64,000 nucleotides of DNA from Novosphingobium resinovorum (GCF_027922145.1 NZ_BSFC01000024.1:310001-374000); one strand, 5' to 3'; shown: positions 17,621 to 27,122, numbered from the stretch's first letter. Numbers and translations: made by a program. Notes: generated by a model not told the origin, from the letters alone.

Positions 17621-18070
17621 ATGAGCAACGAACTGTCCGTCACCCGCTACATTGCCGCACCGCCTGCGAAAGTGTGGGGCGTCATGGCCAACCGCCAAAA
17701 CGAATGGTGGTGCCCTACCCCATGGCGCGCCGAGGTCGATGAACAGGACAAGCGCCCCGGCGGCGTCTGCAAGATGACGATGTACGGCCCTGACGGCGAA
17801 GTCATGCCCCAGAACGGCATCTACCTTGCCTATGAGGAAGGCCGCCGCTTCGCCTCGACCGATGCGGTGGTGGACGATCTCCAACCGAGCGGGCCGTTCA
17901 TGATCGGCATCTGGGAAGTCGCTCCGGAAGGCGAAGGCACGCGCTATACCGCCACCGCCCGCCACTGGAGCGCGGATACCTGCAAGCAGCATGAGGAAAT
18001 GGGCTTTACGCAAGGCTGGGCCGCCTGTGCGGACCAATTGGCAGCGATCTGCGAGGGCGAGGACGAATAA
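17621..18070 (+). CDS. SRPBCC-family (AHSA1/START-like) protein
   Basis: A 149-residue protein with the opening SVTRYIAAPPAKVWGVMA typical of SRPBCC ligand-binding folds and the closing HWSADTCKQHEEMGFTQGW typical of the AHSA1 subgroup. Such proteins bind hydrophobic ligands; the ligand here is unknown. A GAGGAG ribosome site precedes ATG 17621. It is the last gene of the eight-gene VOC/GST run, ahead of a hairpin at 18095. Confidence 0.85.
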   Translation: MSNELSVTRYIAAPPAKVWGVMANRQNEWWCPTPWRAEVDEQDKRPGGVCKMTMYGPDGEVMPQNGIYLAYEEGRRFASTDAVVDDLQPSGPFMIGIWEVAPEGEGTRYTATARHWSADTCKQHEEMGFTQGWAACADQLAAICEGEDE

Positions 18071-18094
18071 CGCGCCCTGCTCCTCTTTCCACTT

Positions 18095-18123
18095 CGTCAC
18101 CCTGAAACAAGTTTAGGGTGACG
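18095..18123. repeat. GTCACCCTGAA-type hairpin between convergent genes
   Basis: CGTCACCCTGAAAC pairs with GTTTAGGGTGACG through 13 pairs with one bulged G and a two-base loop. The sequence belongs to a common dispersed palindrome type of sphingomonads and probably also ends transcription of the two converging genes. Confidence 0.75.
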
Positions 18124-18147
18124 GGGAATGTAGGGCCAAGATGGGTC

Positions 18148-18738
18148 CTACCCGAAAGCCGCCGCGTTCTTGAGGACCTGATACGCCTCGACCACCCCCT
18201 GCAGCCGCGCGGCATGGCTGTGATCGCCGCCGTTGTGGTCGGGATGATACTGCCGCAGAAGCCGCGTATAGCGAAACCGCAGGGTCTTGCGGTCGATGTC
18301 CCCGTCCAGCCCCAGCGTCTCCAAAGCCTTGCGCTCGTTCGGAGTGAAGCGCGCGTTTTCGGGCTTCAGGTCAGCCCTGCGCCGCTTCACATGCGCCCTC
18401 GCCCGTGCCTGAATCGCCTCAAGCGGGTCGGAGAAGTTCGCCCAGTTCGGCGCCTGATCCACGCCCGCATCAGGCCGGAACGCACGGGTCTGCGTTTCCC
18501 AACCGTGGAGCGGGGACTGCGCGCGCATGATCTCCTCTGCTTCCATGCCTTCGAAGTAGTCGTAGCCCGAATTGAACTGGCGCACATGCTCGAGGCAGAA
18601 CCAGCGGTAGTCGCCCGGCCCATCGAACCCGGACGGCCGACCGCCCGGAGCGCGAAACTCGCCCGCCTCATCGCACCCCGGCCAGGCGCACTCGTGACCG
18701 GTGGATTCGAACCTTCCATGAAATCTATGCTGTCTCAC
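18148..18738 (-). CDS. J-domain (DnaJ-like) protein
   Basis: About 196 residues. The C-terminal J domain contains the invariant HPD in RQYHPDHNGGD and would stimulate an Hsp70 ATPase. The N-terminal half has CAWPGCDEAGEFRAPGGRPSG and RWFCLEHVRQFNSGYDYFEGM, a conserved cysteine-containing segment of this alphaproteobacterial family. I favour GTG 18738 because the family begins close to RFHGR and a GGAAG precedes it; an ATG at 18780 in the same frame would overlap the bolA start. It is divergent from bolA. Confidence 0.82.
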   Translation of the reverse strand: MRQHRFHGRFESTGHECAWPGCDEAGEFRAPGGRPSGFDGPGDYRWFCLEHVRQFNSGYDYFEGMEAEEIMRAQSPLHGWETQTRAFRPDAGVDQAPNWANFSDPLEAIQARARAHVKRRRADLKPENARFTPNERKALETLGLDGDIDRKTLRFRYTRLLRQYHPDHNGGDHSHAARLQGVVEAYQVLKNAAAFG

Positions 18739-18778
18739 CGGCTTCCAGATGGGACATCGATCGCCTAAATGGAACCCC

Positions 18779-19051
18779 ATGTCTGGACCACTCGAACAGG
18801 AAATGCGGCAGCTTCTGACCGCCGCCTTCGCTCCCACGTCGCTTGACGTGGTCAACGATTCCGCCACGCACCGCGGCCATACCGGCGATGACGGCAGCGG
18901 CGAATCGCACTTCACCATCCTGATCGAGAGCCCGCAGTTCGCCGGTGTCTCACGTCTGCAGCGCCAGCGACTGGTAAATGCGGCGCTGGGCGACATTCCC
19001 GGCAATCGCGTCCATGCGGTGGCGATCAAGGCCAGCGCGCCGGGGGAATAA
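18779..19051 (+). CDS. bolA: BolA-family protein
   Basis: A 90-residue BolA. The conserved core is SHFTILIESPQFAGVSRLQRQRLVNAAL, with the helix-turn-helix-like region and a conserved His in HAVAIKA. BolA proteins bind monothiol glutaredoxins and Fe-S clusters and influence iron and envelope regulation. The start ATG 18779 lies 40 bases from the J-domain gene start, so each promoter must extend into or near the other gene. Confidence 0.9.
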   Translation: MSGPLEQEMRQLLTAAFAPTSLDVVNDSATHRGHTGDDGSGESHFTILIESPQFAGVSRLQRQRLVNAALGDIPGNRVHAVAIKASAPGE

Positions 19052-19075
19052 GAGCGAAGCCCGCAGACATACACC

Positions 19076-19194
19076 CGTCATCCCAGCGAAGGCTGGGACC
19101 GCTGGCAATGCTTTAGGCGATAGCTGGCCGAACAACACCCTGCCGTTGGGTGGGTTGTTCACGGCCAGCGATCCCAGCTTTCGCTGGGATGACG
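19076..19194. repeat. 119-base imperfect palindrome with 31-base arms
   Basis: Bases 19076-19106 and 19164-19194 are reverse complements except at two positions, both of which still allow G-U pairs. Inside, GAACAACACCC pairs with GGGTGGGTTGTTC, so nearly the whole unit can fold into one hairpin. The arm (GTCATCCCAGCGAAGGCTGG and onward) matches the family of the single arm at 5558-5584. It sits between bolA and hisG. Confidence 0.9.
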
Positions 19195-19269
19195 GCGTGT
19201 TGCCCTGTAGCTTGCTCAGGGCAAACACCCCGGTTGCCCTTTGCGCCTTGCCCGACTAAGGCGCGCACC

Positions 19270-19923
19270 ATGCCGACACCTCTGACTTTCGCCGTGCCCA
19301 AGGGCCGAATCCTCGACGAAGCATTGCCGCTCATGGCGCGCGCCGGTGTGATTCCCGAGGCGGAATTCCATGACAAGAAGTCTCGCGCGCTCTCCTTCGC
19401 TTGCGAAAACAGCGATATGCGCCTGATCCGCGTGCGCGCCTTCGACGTCGCCACGTTCGTCGCGCATGGCGCTGCGCAAGTCGGCATCGTTGGCTCGGAC
19501 GTGGTGGAGGAATTCGCCTACTCCGATCTCTACGCGCCGGTAGACCTGAACATCGGCCACTGCCGCCTCTCGGTCGCCGAAAAGGTGGGCGAGACCGGCG
19601 GCGCGCTGCCCTCGCACCTGCGCATCGCCAGCAAGTATCCCAACCTGACCCGCCGCCACTTCGAGAAGCTGGGCGTGCAGGCAGAGGTGGTGAAGCTGAA
19701 CGGCGCGATGGAACTGGCGCCGTGCCTCGGCCTGTCGAGCCGGATCGTCGATCTCGTCTCCACCGGCCGCACGCTCAAGGAGAACGGCCTCGTCGAAACG
19801 AGCCGCATCCTCGACATTTCCGCGCGCCTGATCGTCAACCGCGCTGCGCTCAAGACCGACGAACGCGTGGCCGCGCTGGTCGAGGCCTTCCGCGCGCTGG
19901 TGGCCGAGAAGGAAGCCGCCTGA
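19270..19923 (+). CDS. hisG: ATP phosphoribosyltransferase, short form
   Basis: First enzyme of histidine synthesis, 217 residues. The start [17 protein letters not shown] and the PRPP-binding segment [14 protein letters not shown] are typical. The length is that of the short HisG, which lacks the C-terminal regulatory domain and works only with the HisZ subunit. No hisZ is in the window. I chose ATG 19270; the frame is open to 19150 but those codons run through the palindrome. It overlaps hisD by one base (TGATG). Confidence 0.93.
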   Translation: MPTPLTFAVPKGRILDEALPLMARAGVIPEAEFHDKKSRALSFACENSDMRLIRVRAFDVATFVAHGAAQVGIVGSDVVEEFAYSDLYAPVDLNIGHCRLSVAEKVGETGGALPSHLRIASKYPNLTRRHFEKLGVQAEVVKLNGAMELAPCLGLSSRIVDLVSTGRTLKENGLVETSRILDISARLIVNRAALKTDERVAALVEAFRALVAEKEAA

Positions 19924-21212
19924 TGCTGCGCCTGTCCAGCACTGACCCCGGCTTTGCCGACGCGTTCGCCCGCGTCGTGTCCGACCGCCGCGAAAGCGCG
20001 GCTGACGTGGCCGCTGACGTCGCCGCGATCCTCCGGGACGTGCGCGAGCGTGGTGATGCAGCGCTTGCCGATCTCACGGCGAAGTTCGACGGCCATGACC
20101 TCGACCAGACCGGCTGGAACGTCGATGCCGCTACCTGCAAGGCCGCCTTCGACGCGCTCGAACCGACCTTGCGCGCAGCGCTGGAACTCGCGGCAGAGCG
20201 TATCCGCGCCTACCACGCCGCGCAGTTGCCCGAAAACCGTGACTACACCGATGCCGCCGGCGTGCGCCTTGGCGCGACGTGGAACGCGGTGGATGCGGCG
20301 GGTCTCTACGTCCCCGGCGGGCGCGCGGCCTATCCGTCCTCGCTGCTGATGAACGCCATTCCCGCCAAGGTCGCAGGCGTGGAACGTCTCGTTGTCGTCA
20401 CGCCTACGCCGAAGGGCGAAGTCAATCCGCTCGTCCTCGCTGCCGCGCATCTTGCGGGCGTGGACGAAGTGTGGCGCGTAGGCGGTGCCCATGCTGTCGG
20501 CGCGCTGGCTTATGGCACCGACCGCATCGCCCCCGTCGATGTGGTAACGGGCCCCGGCAATGCCTGGGTGGCCGAGGCCAAGCGCCAGCTCTACGGCGTC
20601 GTCGGCATCGACATGGTCGCGGGGCCGAGCGAAATCCTCGTCATCGCGGACGCCAAGAACGAGCCGCGCCGGATCGCCGCCGACCTGCTCAGCCAGGCCG
20701 AGCACGACCCGACCTCGCAGTCAATCCTCATCACCGACGACGCGGCTTATGCCGATGCGGTGGCTGAGGCAGTCGAAATCGAACTGGCCGCGCTCGCCAC
20801 CGAGAAGACCGCCCGCGAAAGCTGGAGCGTCAACGGCGTCATCGTCGACGTCGCCAGCTTCGACGAAGCGCCCGCGCTCGCCAACGCGCTGGCCGCCGAA
20901 CACGTCGAGATCGCCACTGACGATCCCGAAAGCCTTATGCGCCGCATCCGGCACGCTGGTTCGGTATTCCTCGGCCGCATGACCCCCGAGGCGGTCGGCG
21001 ATTACGTCGCCGGGCCCAACCACGTCCTGCCCACCGGGCGCCGCGCGCGGTTCTCCTCGGGCCTCTCGGTCCTCGATTTCATGAAGCGGACCAGCTTCAT
21101 CCAGCTCGATTCCGCGGCGCTGGAGGCCATCGGCCCCGCCGCCGTCGCCCTTGCCGAAGCGGAAGGGCTTCCCGCGCACGCGCGCTCCATTTCCGTAAGG
21201 CTGAACTCATGA
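19923..21212 (+). CDS. hisD: Histidinol dehydrogenase
   Basis: A 429-residue enzyme for the last two oxidations to histidine. Conserved segments include AGLYVPGGRAAYPSSLLMN, GPGNAWVAEAKRQLYG, DMVAGPSEILVIAD and LLSQAEHDP (zinc-site Gln and His), and GPNHVLPTGRRARFSSGLSV. ATG 19923 overlaps the hisG stop; the stop overlaps nusB by 4 bases. The hisG-hisD-nusB-thiL order is therefore a compact operon. Confidence 0.95.
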   Translation: MLRLSSTDPGFADAFARVVSDRRESAADVAADVAAILRDVRERGDAALADLTAKFDGHDLDQTGWNVDAATCKAAFDALEPTLRAALELAAERIRAYHAAQLPENRDYTDAAGVRLGATWNAVDAAGLYVPGGRAAYPSSLLMNAIPAKVAGVERLVVVTPTPKGEVNPLVLAAAHLAGVDEVWRVGGAHAVGALAYGTDRIAPVDVVTGPGNAWVAEAKRQLYGVVGIDMVAGPSEILVIADAKNEPRRIAADLLSQAEHDPTSQSILITDDAAYADAVAEAVEIELAALATEKTARESWSVNGVIVDVASFDEAPALANALAAEHVEIATDDPESLMRRIRHAGSVFLGRMTPEAVGDYVAGPNHVLPTGRRARFSSGLSVLDFMKRTSFIQLDSAALEAIGPAAVALAEAEGLPAHARSISVRLNS

Positions 21213-21652
21213 GCAATCCCAAGCAGAAGCGCGCCGCCGCGCGCCTCGCCGCCGTCCAGGCGCTGTACCAGTTCGACATGGAGGGCACCCCGATGGCCTC
21301 CCTGCTCGACGAATTCCACCGCCACCGCCTCGGCATGGAGATCGACGACGCGCAGTTCGCGCAGGCCGAAGTCGCGTTCTTCGACGACGTCGTGAAGGGT
21401 ACCATCGCCCGCCGCGACGAGATCGACGAACTGCTGGCCTCCAAGCTGACCGAGGGCTGGTCGCTCGGCCGTCTCGACAAGACGATGCTGCAGATCATGC
21501 GCGCGGGCGCCTACGAACTCATAGCCCGCGCCGACATTCCGACCGGCGCGGCGATCAGCGAATACCTCGACGTCTGCCATGCCTTCTTCGACCCGCGCGA
21601 GGCGAAGTTCCTCAACGGCGTCCTCGATTCAGTAGCGAAGTCGGTCCGCTGA
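21209..21652 (+). CDS. nusB: Transcription antitermination factor NusB
   Basis: A 147-residue NusB: RLAAVQALYQFDMEG at the start, MLQIMRAGAYELIARADIPTGAAISEYLDV in the centre and FLNGVLDSVAK at the end. With NusE (S10) it binds boxA RNA for rRNA antitermination. The start ATG 21209 overlaps the hisD stop. Confidence 0.95.
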   Translation: MSNPKQKRAAARLAAVQALYQFDMEGTPMASLLDEFHRHRLGMEIDDAQFAQAEVAFFDDVVKGTIARRDEIDELLASKLTEGWSLGRLDKTMLQIMRAGAYELIARADIPTGAAISEYLDVCHAFFDPREAKFLNGVLDSVAKSVR

Positions 21653-21667
21653 CGGCATAGTTCCGGG

Positions 21668-22627
21668 ATGACCGGCGAGCACGCCTTCATCCACGCGCTG
21701 CGCGCCATCGCCACCGACCCCGCCGCACGGCGGCTGGCGGACGATGCCGCCGTGCTCCAGATCGGTGGCGAGGCGCTGGTATTGACGATGGATACCGTCG
21801 TCGAAGGCGTTCATTACTTGCCCGGCGATCCGCCTGCAGACGTCGCCTGGAAACTGGTGGCGGTGAACGTCTCCGACCTCTCCGCCAAGGGCGCGACGCC
21901 GGTAGGGTGCCTCTATTCGCACGCGCTCGGCAATGCCGACTGGGACGCCGCGTTCCTCGCCGGACTGGACGATGCCTGCCGCCGGTTCGCCATTCCGCTG
22001 CTGGGCGGGGACACCGTGCGCATGCCCGAAGGCGCGCCCCGCAGCTTTTCCCTCACCGCGCTAGGCACCGGGCGACAGCATTGCCCCGTGCCCTCGCGTA
22101 GCGCCGCGAAACCCGGGGACCGGCTCTGGGTGAGCGGGACCATCGGTGACGCCGGACCAGGCCTCGCGGCCGCACTGGGTCGGCTTGAAGGCCCGGAAAC
22201 CACCATCGCGGCACTTCTCGCACGCTATCGACGCCCCTCGCCCGAGCCGCGCCTCGGCGTGGCACTTGTACCACTGGTCCATGCGATGATGGATGTCTCT
22301 GACGGGTTGCTCGTCGATGCCTTGCGCATGGCTGAGGCGAGCGGTGTCGGCATTGCACTGGACGCTGGCGCCGTGCCCCTTTCCCCCGCACTGGTCGCCA
22401 TTGCCGGTGAGACGGTAGAAGCGCGAATGGCCGCAATGACAGCCGGGGACGACTACGAACTGCTGTTTACCGCACCACTGGAGCATACCGCGCGCATTCT
22501 GGAAACAGCCAGCGCGCTGGACCGGCAGGTCACGCCGATAGGCTCGGTAGAGGATGGCTCAGGCTTGTCCCTGTCGATTGACGGCAGGCAGCTGTCACTG
22601 CCAGACCGCCTCGGTTACCAGCACTAG
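21668..22627 (+). CDS. thiL: Thiamine-monophosphate kinase
   Basis: A 319-residue kinase that makes thiamine pyrophosphate from thiamine monophosphate. Conserved motifs: the metal-binding DDAAVLQIGGE and LTMDTVVEGVHY, NVSDLSAKGATPVG, and DVSDGLLVD followed by AGDDYELLFTA. It is 15 bases after nusB, an association seen in many proteobacteria. Confidence 0.94.
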   Translation: MTGEHAFIHALRAIATDPAARRLADDAAVLQIGGEALVLTMDTVVEGVHYLPGDPPADVAWKLVAVNVSDLSAKGATPVGCLYSHALGNADWDAAFLAGLDDACRRFAIPLLGGDTVRMPEGAPRSFSLTALGTGRQHCPVPSRSAAKPGDRLWVSGTIGDAGPGLAAALGRLEGPETTIAALLARYRRPSPEPRLGVALVPLVHAMMDVSDGLLVDALRMAEASGVGIALDAGAVPLSPALVAIAGETVEARMAAMTAGDDYELLFTAPLEHTARILETASALDRQVTPIGSVEDGSGLSLSIDGRQLSLPDRLGYQH

Positions 22628-22763
22628 GCCGTAAGCGACTCTCTTCGAGATTGCCGGTGGTACGGTGTCATCCCCGCTTGCCACCCATTCGGCTTGTCTA
22701 TAGCCCTAGTCGTCGCGAGCGGGAAAACCCGCCGCTACAACATATTGGGAAGGGGACGTCTTC

Positions 22764-24857
22764 GTGGATCTAGTCACGATTTCAATAGTCCTGGCACTTC
22801 TTGCCATCATTTATGGCATCATCACCAGTCGCCAGGTGCTCAGTTCTCCCGCAGGCTCCGAAAAGATGCAGGAGATTGCCGCCGCCATTCAGGAGGGGGC
22901 GCAAGCCTACCTGAAGAGGCAGTATTCCACCATCGCCGTGGTCGGCGTGATCGTCGCGGTCATCCTCGCCTTCACGCTCGGGGCCGTTTCGGCCACCGGT
23001 TTCGTGATCGGCGCGATCCTGTCAGGCCTGGCCGGGTTTATCGGGATGAACATCTCGGTACGCGCGAACGTCCGTACCGCCGCAGCGGCGCAGAAAGGAC
23101 TGCAGGACGGTCTGACGCTGGCTTTCCGAGCGGGTGCCATCACCGGCATGCTGGTGGCCGGCCTCGCGCTGCTCGCGATCGCGGTATTCTACTGGTATCT
23201 CACCGGTCCGGCCGCACATACCGTGGGCGGAGAGGACCGCACCGTGGTCGAGGCGCTGACCGCCCTCGCCTTCGGCGCCTCGCTGATCTCGATCTTTGCG
23301 CGCCTGGGCGGAGGCATCTTCACCAAGGCGGCAGACGTCGGCGCAGATCTCGTCGGCAAGGTGGAAGCCGGCATTCCCGAGGACGATCCCCGCAACCCCG
23401 CCGTGATCGCCGACAACGTCGGCGACAATGTCGGCGACTGCGCCGGCATGGCTGCCGACCTGTTCGAAACTTATGTCGTCACGGTCGGCGCGACGATGGT
23501 GCTGACCGCACTGCTGCTCAAAGGCACAGACAGCCTCGCCACGATGATGGCGCTGCCGCTGCTCATTGGCGGCGTCTGCATCGTCACCTCGATCATAGGC
23601 ACATACTTCGTGCGTCTCGGCGGTTCGAAGAACATCATGGGAGCCATGTACAAGGGTTTCCTGGTGACAGCAGTGCTTTCGATCCCGGCGATCTGGTGGG
23701 CCGTGTCCCATGCCCTCGGCGACATGGAGACCGTCATTCCGGGCGGCGACTTCAACGGGCGCACACTGTTCTACTGCGCGCTCGTCGGTCTTGCCATCAC
23801 GGGGCTCATCATCTGGATCACCGAATACTATACCGGGACCAATTACCGTCCGGTCCGCTCGATCGCCAAGGCCTCCGTCACCGGCCACGGGACGAACGTG
23901 ATCCAGGGCCTCGCGATCAGCCTCGAGGCGACGGCGCTCCCGACCCTCGTGATCGTCGCAGGTATCATCATCGCCCACCAGTTGGCCGGATTGCTGGGGA
24001 TCGCCTATGCGGCCACTGCGATGCTGGCGCTGGCCGGCATGGTCGTGGCGCTGGACGCCTATGGTCCGGTGACGGACAACGCCGGAGGCATCGCCGAGAT
24101 GGCCGGCCTCGACGACGCCGTGCGTGAAAAGACCGACGCGCTCGACGCCGTCGGCAATACCACCAAGGCCGTCACCAAGGGCTATGCCATCGGCTCGGCT
24201 GGCCTTGCCGCGTTGGTATTGTTCGCCGCGTATACTACCGATTTGCGCGAGTTCTTCCCGCTGCTTGAAGTTAACTTCAGCCTGGAGAACCCCTACGTCA
24301 TCGTCGGGCTGCTGCTCGGCGCGCTGCTGCCCTACCTTTTCGCGGCGATGGGCATGACGGCGGTGGGCCGCGCGGCGGGCGACGTGGTGGTCGATGTGCG
24401 CGAGCAGTTCCGCGAGAAACCGGGGATCATGACTTACGCCGAAAAACCCGACTATGCGCGGACTGTCGATCTTGTCACCAAAGCGGCGATCAAGGAGATG
24501 ATAATCCCCTCGCTGCTGCCGGTATTGGCGCCGATTGTGGTCTATTATGCGATCAGCTGGGTCGCGGGGCCGGAGAATGGCTTCGCGGCGCTTGGGGCTC
24601 TGTTGCTGGGCGTGATCGTCGGCGGGCTTTTCGTGGCGCTCTCGATGACTTCGGGCGGCGGCGCTTGGGACAACGCCAAGAAGTTCATCGAAGACGGCAA
24701 CCACGGTGGCAAGGGGTCGGAGGCCCACAAGGCCGCGGTCACCGGCGACACCGTGGGCGATCCCTATAAAGACACCGCCGGCCCTGCGGTGAACCCGATG
24801 ATCAAGATCACCAACATCGTCGCGCTGCTGCTGCTCGCGGCGATGGCGAAGGGCTGA
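22764..24857 (+). CDS. hppA: Membrane-bound proton-translocating pyrophosphatase, K+-independent type
   Basis: A 697-residue integral membrane enzyme with about 16 hydrophobic segments. The pyrophosphate site is [19 protein letters not shown], after [18 protein letters not shown]. The determinant GNTTKA (Lys at the position that is Ala in K+-dependent enzymes) marks it as the K+-independent H+-pumping class. It hydrolyses pyrophosphate and stores the energy as a proton gradient. The start is GTG 22764, preceded by AGGGGA. A strong hairpin follows the stop. Confidence 0.93.
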   Translation: MDLVTISIVLALLAIIYGIITSRQVLSSPAGSEKMQEIAAAIQEGAQAYLKRQYSTIAVVGVIVAVILAFTLGAVSATGFVIGAILSGLAGFIGMNISVRANVRTAAAAQKGLQDGLTLAFRAGAITGMLVAGLALLAIAVFYWYLTGPAAHTVGGEDRTVVEALTALAFGASLISIFARLGGGIFTKAADVGADLVGKVEAGIPEDDPRNPAVIADNVGDNVGDCAGMAADLFETYVVTVGATMVLTALLLKGTDSLATMMALPLLIGGVCIVTSIIGTYFVRLGGSKNIMGAMYKGFLVTAVLSIPAIWWAVSHALGDMETVIPGGDFNGRTLFYCALVGLAITGLIIWITEYYTGTNYRPVRSIAKASVTGHGTNVIQGLAISLEATALPTLVIVAGIIIAHQLAGLLGIAYAATAMLALAGMVVALDAYGPVTDNAGGIAEMAGLDDAVREKTDALDAVGNTTKAVTKGYAIGSAGLAALVLFAAYTTDLREFFPLLEVNFSLENPYVIVGLLLGALLPYLFAAMGMTAVGRAAGDVVVDVREQFREKPGIMTYAEKPDYARTVDLVTKAAIKEMIIPSLLPVLAPIVVYYAISWVAGPENGFAALGALLLGVIVGGLFVALSMTSGGGAWDNAKKFIEDGNHGGKGSEAHKAAVTGDTVGDPYKDTAGPAVNPMIKITNIVALLLLAAMAKG

Positions 24858-24863
24858 TCACGG

Positions 24864-24896
24864 CGGCACCGCGCCCGCGATACAGGCGCGGTGCCG
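24864..24896 (+). terminator. Hairpin terminator after hppA
   Basis: CGGCACCGCGCC and GGCGCGGTGCCG form a perfect 12-pair stem with a 9-base loop, starting 7 bases after the hppA stop. The following sequence is only moderately T-rich, so termination efficiency is uncertain. Confidence 0.65.
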
Positions 24897-24973
24897 TTAG
24901 CGTTTCCTTGATTTCTCGCCACTAGTTCAGGCCTTGAACACGCAACGTTCCGGCAACAGGATTCGCTCTGCAA

Positions 24974-26146
24974 GTGGCTGGCGAGGCATACCGCAAAGAG
25001 GCTCCACCGGTGCTCGAAGCCGAGCCTGCACCCGTGCGCCCGTCTTCTAGCAACCTTTCTGCTCTGCCCTGGCGCGCGCTGGAAAGCGAGGTCGAAGCCT
25101 GGGATGGCCTTGCCCTCGACGCGAGCGAGCCCAATCCCTTTTTCGAAAGCTGGTATCTTCTGCCTTCCTTGCGCCACTTACCGAATACCGATGACGTGAC
25201 GATTCTGCGCTTCGAACAGGACGGCCGCCTCGCCGGCCTGCTGCCGATCGCTCATCCCCGGCGCTACTACCGCTGGCCGATGCCGCATTTGTCGAGTTGG
25301 CTCCACGCAAATTGCTTCTGCGGCGTGCCGTTGGTTGCGAAGGGTGCCGAAGTACCTTTCTGGCAGGCCGTACTGCGATGGGCCGACGCACGGCCGGGCG
25401 CAGCGCTGTTCTTGCATTTGCGCGGCATGGTACCGGGCGGGCCGCTTTACGCCGCGCTGGAGGCCGTGGCGGCACAGGGTTCGCGACAGTTGGAGATCGT
25501 CCACCGCGAGGCACGTGCCATGCTTGCGTCGGACCTATCGTCGGACGCTTATCTGGAAAGTGCACTTTCCGGCAAGAAGCGCAAGGAATTGCGCCGTCAG
25601 GCCAACCGTCTCGGAGAGGAGGGCGCCCTCGCCTTCGAGCACCGCACCGATGCGCGCGACGTGGCACAGTGGAGTACGGACTTCCTTACTCTGGAGGCTG
25701 CGGGCTGGAAGGGACAGGGCGGTTCCGCGCTGGCAAGCTCCGAACGGACTGAGCGGATGTTCCGCGAAAGCCTCGAAGGCGCCGCCCTGCGCGGAAGGCT
25801 GGAGAGGCTATCGCTGACGCTCGACGGTCGCCCCGTCGCAATGCTGGCGACGTTCCTGACCGCGCCAGGCGCCTATTCGTACAAGACCGCATTCGACGAG
25901 ACGTATGCGCGCTTCTCTCCGGGCGTGCTGCTCCAACGCGAGAACCTAGCCATGCTGGACCGCCCGGAGATCGTCTGGACCGACAGTTGCGCCAGCGCCG
26001 ACCATCCGATGATCGACCACCTCTGGCGCGAGCGCCGAGGTATCGGGCGGCTCTCCATCGCCATCGGTGGAAAGCTGCGCCGTGCCGTCTTCCGACAGTT
26101 CGTGCGCGCAGAAACCGCGCGCCATCCCGCCGGACAGGAAGCATGA
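24974..26146 (+). CDS. GNAT/FemAB-like acyltransferase
   Basis: A 390-residue protein of the acetyltransferase_6 (FemAB/BcsL-like) type: an N-terminal segment with NPFFESWYLLPSLRHL and a C-terminal GNAT half with SGKKRKELRRQANRL, then RLSLTLDGRPVAMLATF and SYKTAFDETYARFSPGVLLQRENL. Relatives transfer acyl or aminoacyl groups to sugars, peptides or exopolysaccharide precursors; the substrate cannot be told here. It starts at GTG 24974 and its stop overlaps the next gene by 4 bases, so the two products probably work together. Confidence 0.75.
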   Translation: MAGEAYRKEAPPVLEAEPAPVRPSSSNLSALPWRALESEVEAWDGLALDASEPNPFFESWYLLPSLRHLPNTDDVTILRFEQDGRLAGLLPIAHPRRYYRWPMPHLSSWLHANCFCGVPLVAKGAEVPFWQAVLRWADARPGAALFLHLRGMVPGGPLYAALEAVAAQGSRQLEIVHREARAMLASDLSSDAYLESALSGKKRKELRRQANRLGEEGALAFEHRTDARDVAQWSTDFLTLEAAGWKGQGGSALASSERTERMFRESLEGAALRGRLERLSLTLDGRPVAMLATFLTAPGAYSYKTAFDETYARFSPGVLLQRENLAMLDRPEIVWTDSCASADHPMIDHLWRERRGIGRLSIAIGGKLRRAVFRQFVRAETARHPAGQEA

Positions 26147-27003
26147 ACGCCCCAACTATCCTCCAAACAGGTCCGGTGTTCCCGGATGCCGCGCGCGACG
26201 CCTTCGCATCGCACTATCCCGAAGTGCCGCACAAGCTGACTCATGCCCTCGGTGCGCATCCGCTGATGGAACTGGAGGCACTGGCGCGGCTGGCGGAGGG
26301 GCTTCCGGCAGCCTCGGTCGAATACAATGCCAGCGACCAGCCCATCGGCGTCGAAGGCAAGCCCGCGCCGACCGGCATCCCCATCGGGGAAACGATCCGC
26401 CAGATTGAGACGACCCGCTCTTGGGCGGTGCTCAAGAACGTCGAGCAGGACCCGGCCTATGCCGCTCTTCTCTCCGAACTGCTGGCGGAAATCCGCCCGG
26501 CCATCGAATCGCGCACCGGGCGCATGCTCAAGACGCAGGCCTTCGTCTTCGTGACCAGCGCTGGGGGCGTGACGCCCTATCACTTCGATCCAGAGCACAA
26601 CATCCTGATGCAGGTGCGCGGCTCGAAAGTCATGACGCAGTTCTCGGCCGGCGATCCGACCTTCGCGCCGGACGAAGTCCACGAGACCTATCACACCGGC
26701 GGCGGCCGCGAACTGAAGTGGCGTGAAGAGCTGCTCTCCGGGGGTCGCGAATTCCCGCTTGGGCCGGGAGAAGCGCTCTACGTGCCGGTGATGGCACCGC
26801 ATTTCGTCCGCAACGGGCCGGAGCCGTCCGTTTCGCTGTCGATCACCTGGCGTTCGGAGTGGAGCTTTGCCGAAGCCGACGCACGGGCCTTCAACGGCCT
26901 GTTGCGCCGCTGCGGGCTCAAGCCGAAGCCGCCAGGACGCTGGCCGGATCGCAACCGCATCAAGGCGACGGGCTGGCGCATCGCGCGCGAGCTGGGCCTG
27001 TAA
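26143..27003 (+). CDS. JmjC/cupin-like protein, possible Fe(II)/2-oxoglutarate oxygenase
   Basis: A 286-residue protein with the cupin-like JmjC signature GGVTPYHFDPEHNILMQVRGSK: His and Asp of HFD fit the first two iron ligands, and a later APHFVRNG offers the distal His. Known relatives hydroxylate protein side chains or small molecules. ATG 26143 lies within the stop of the acyltransferase gene (ATGA). The pairing suggests sequential modification of one substrate; that is inference. Confidence 0.72.
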   Translation: MNAPTILQTGPVFPDAARDAFASHYPEVPHKLTHALGAHPLMELEALARLAEGLPAASVEYNASDQPIGVEGKPAPTGIPIGETIRQIETTRSWAVLKNVEQDPAYAALLSELLAEIRPAIESRTGRMLKTQAFVFVTSAGGVTPYHFDPEHNILMQVRGSKVMTQFSAGDPTFAPDEVHETYHTGGGRELKWREELLSGGREFPLGPGEALYVPVMAPHFVRNGPEPSVSLSITWRSEWSFAEADARAFNGLLRRCGLKPKPPGRWPDRNRIKATGWRIARELGL

Positions 27004-27122
27004 ATAGTCCGCCCTCCATTCGTCGGTGGATGCGGATCGGTTCAGGCGATCACAGTTCTCAGCATCGCCGGTTTATTATTGCAGATAAGTCGCATTAAAG
27101 GGATTATCGAAAGGATCGCCCG

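Noticed and set aside
22719..22732. GCGGG-AAAA-CCCGC hairpin upstream of hppA as a riboswitch or terminator.
   Set aside because: The stem is only five pairs with no T run and no known riboswitch pattern around it.
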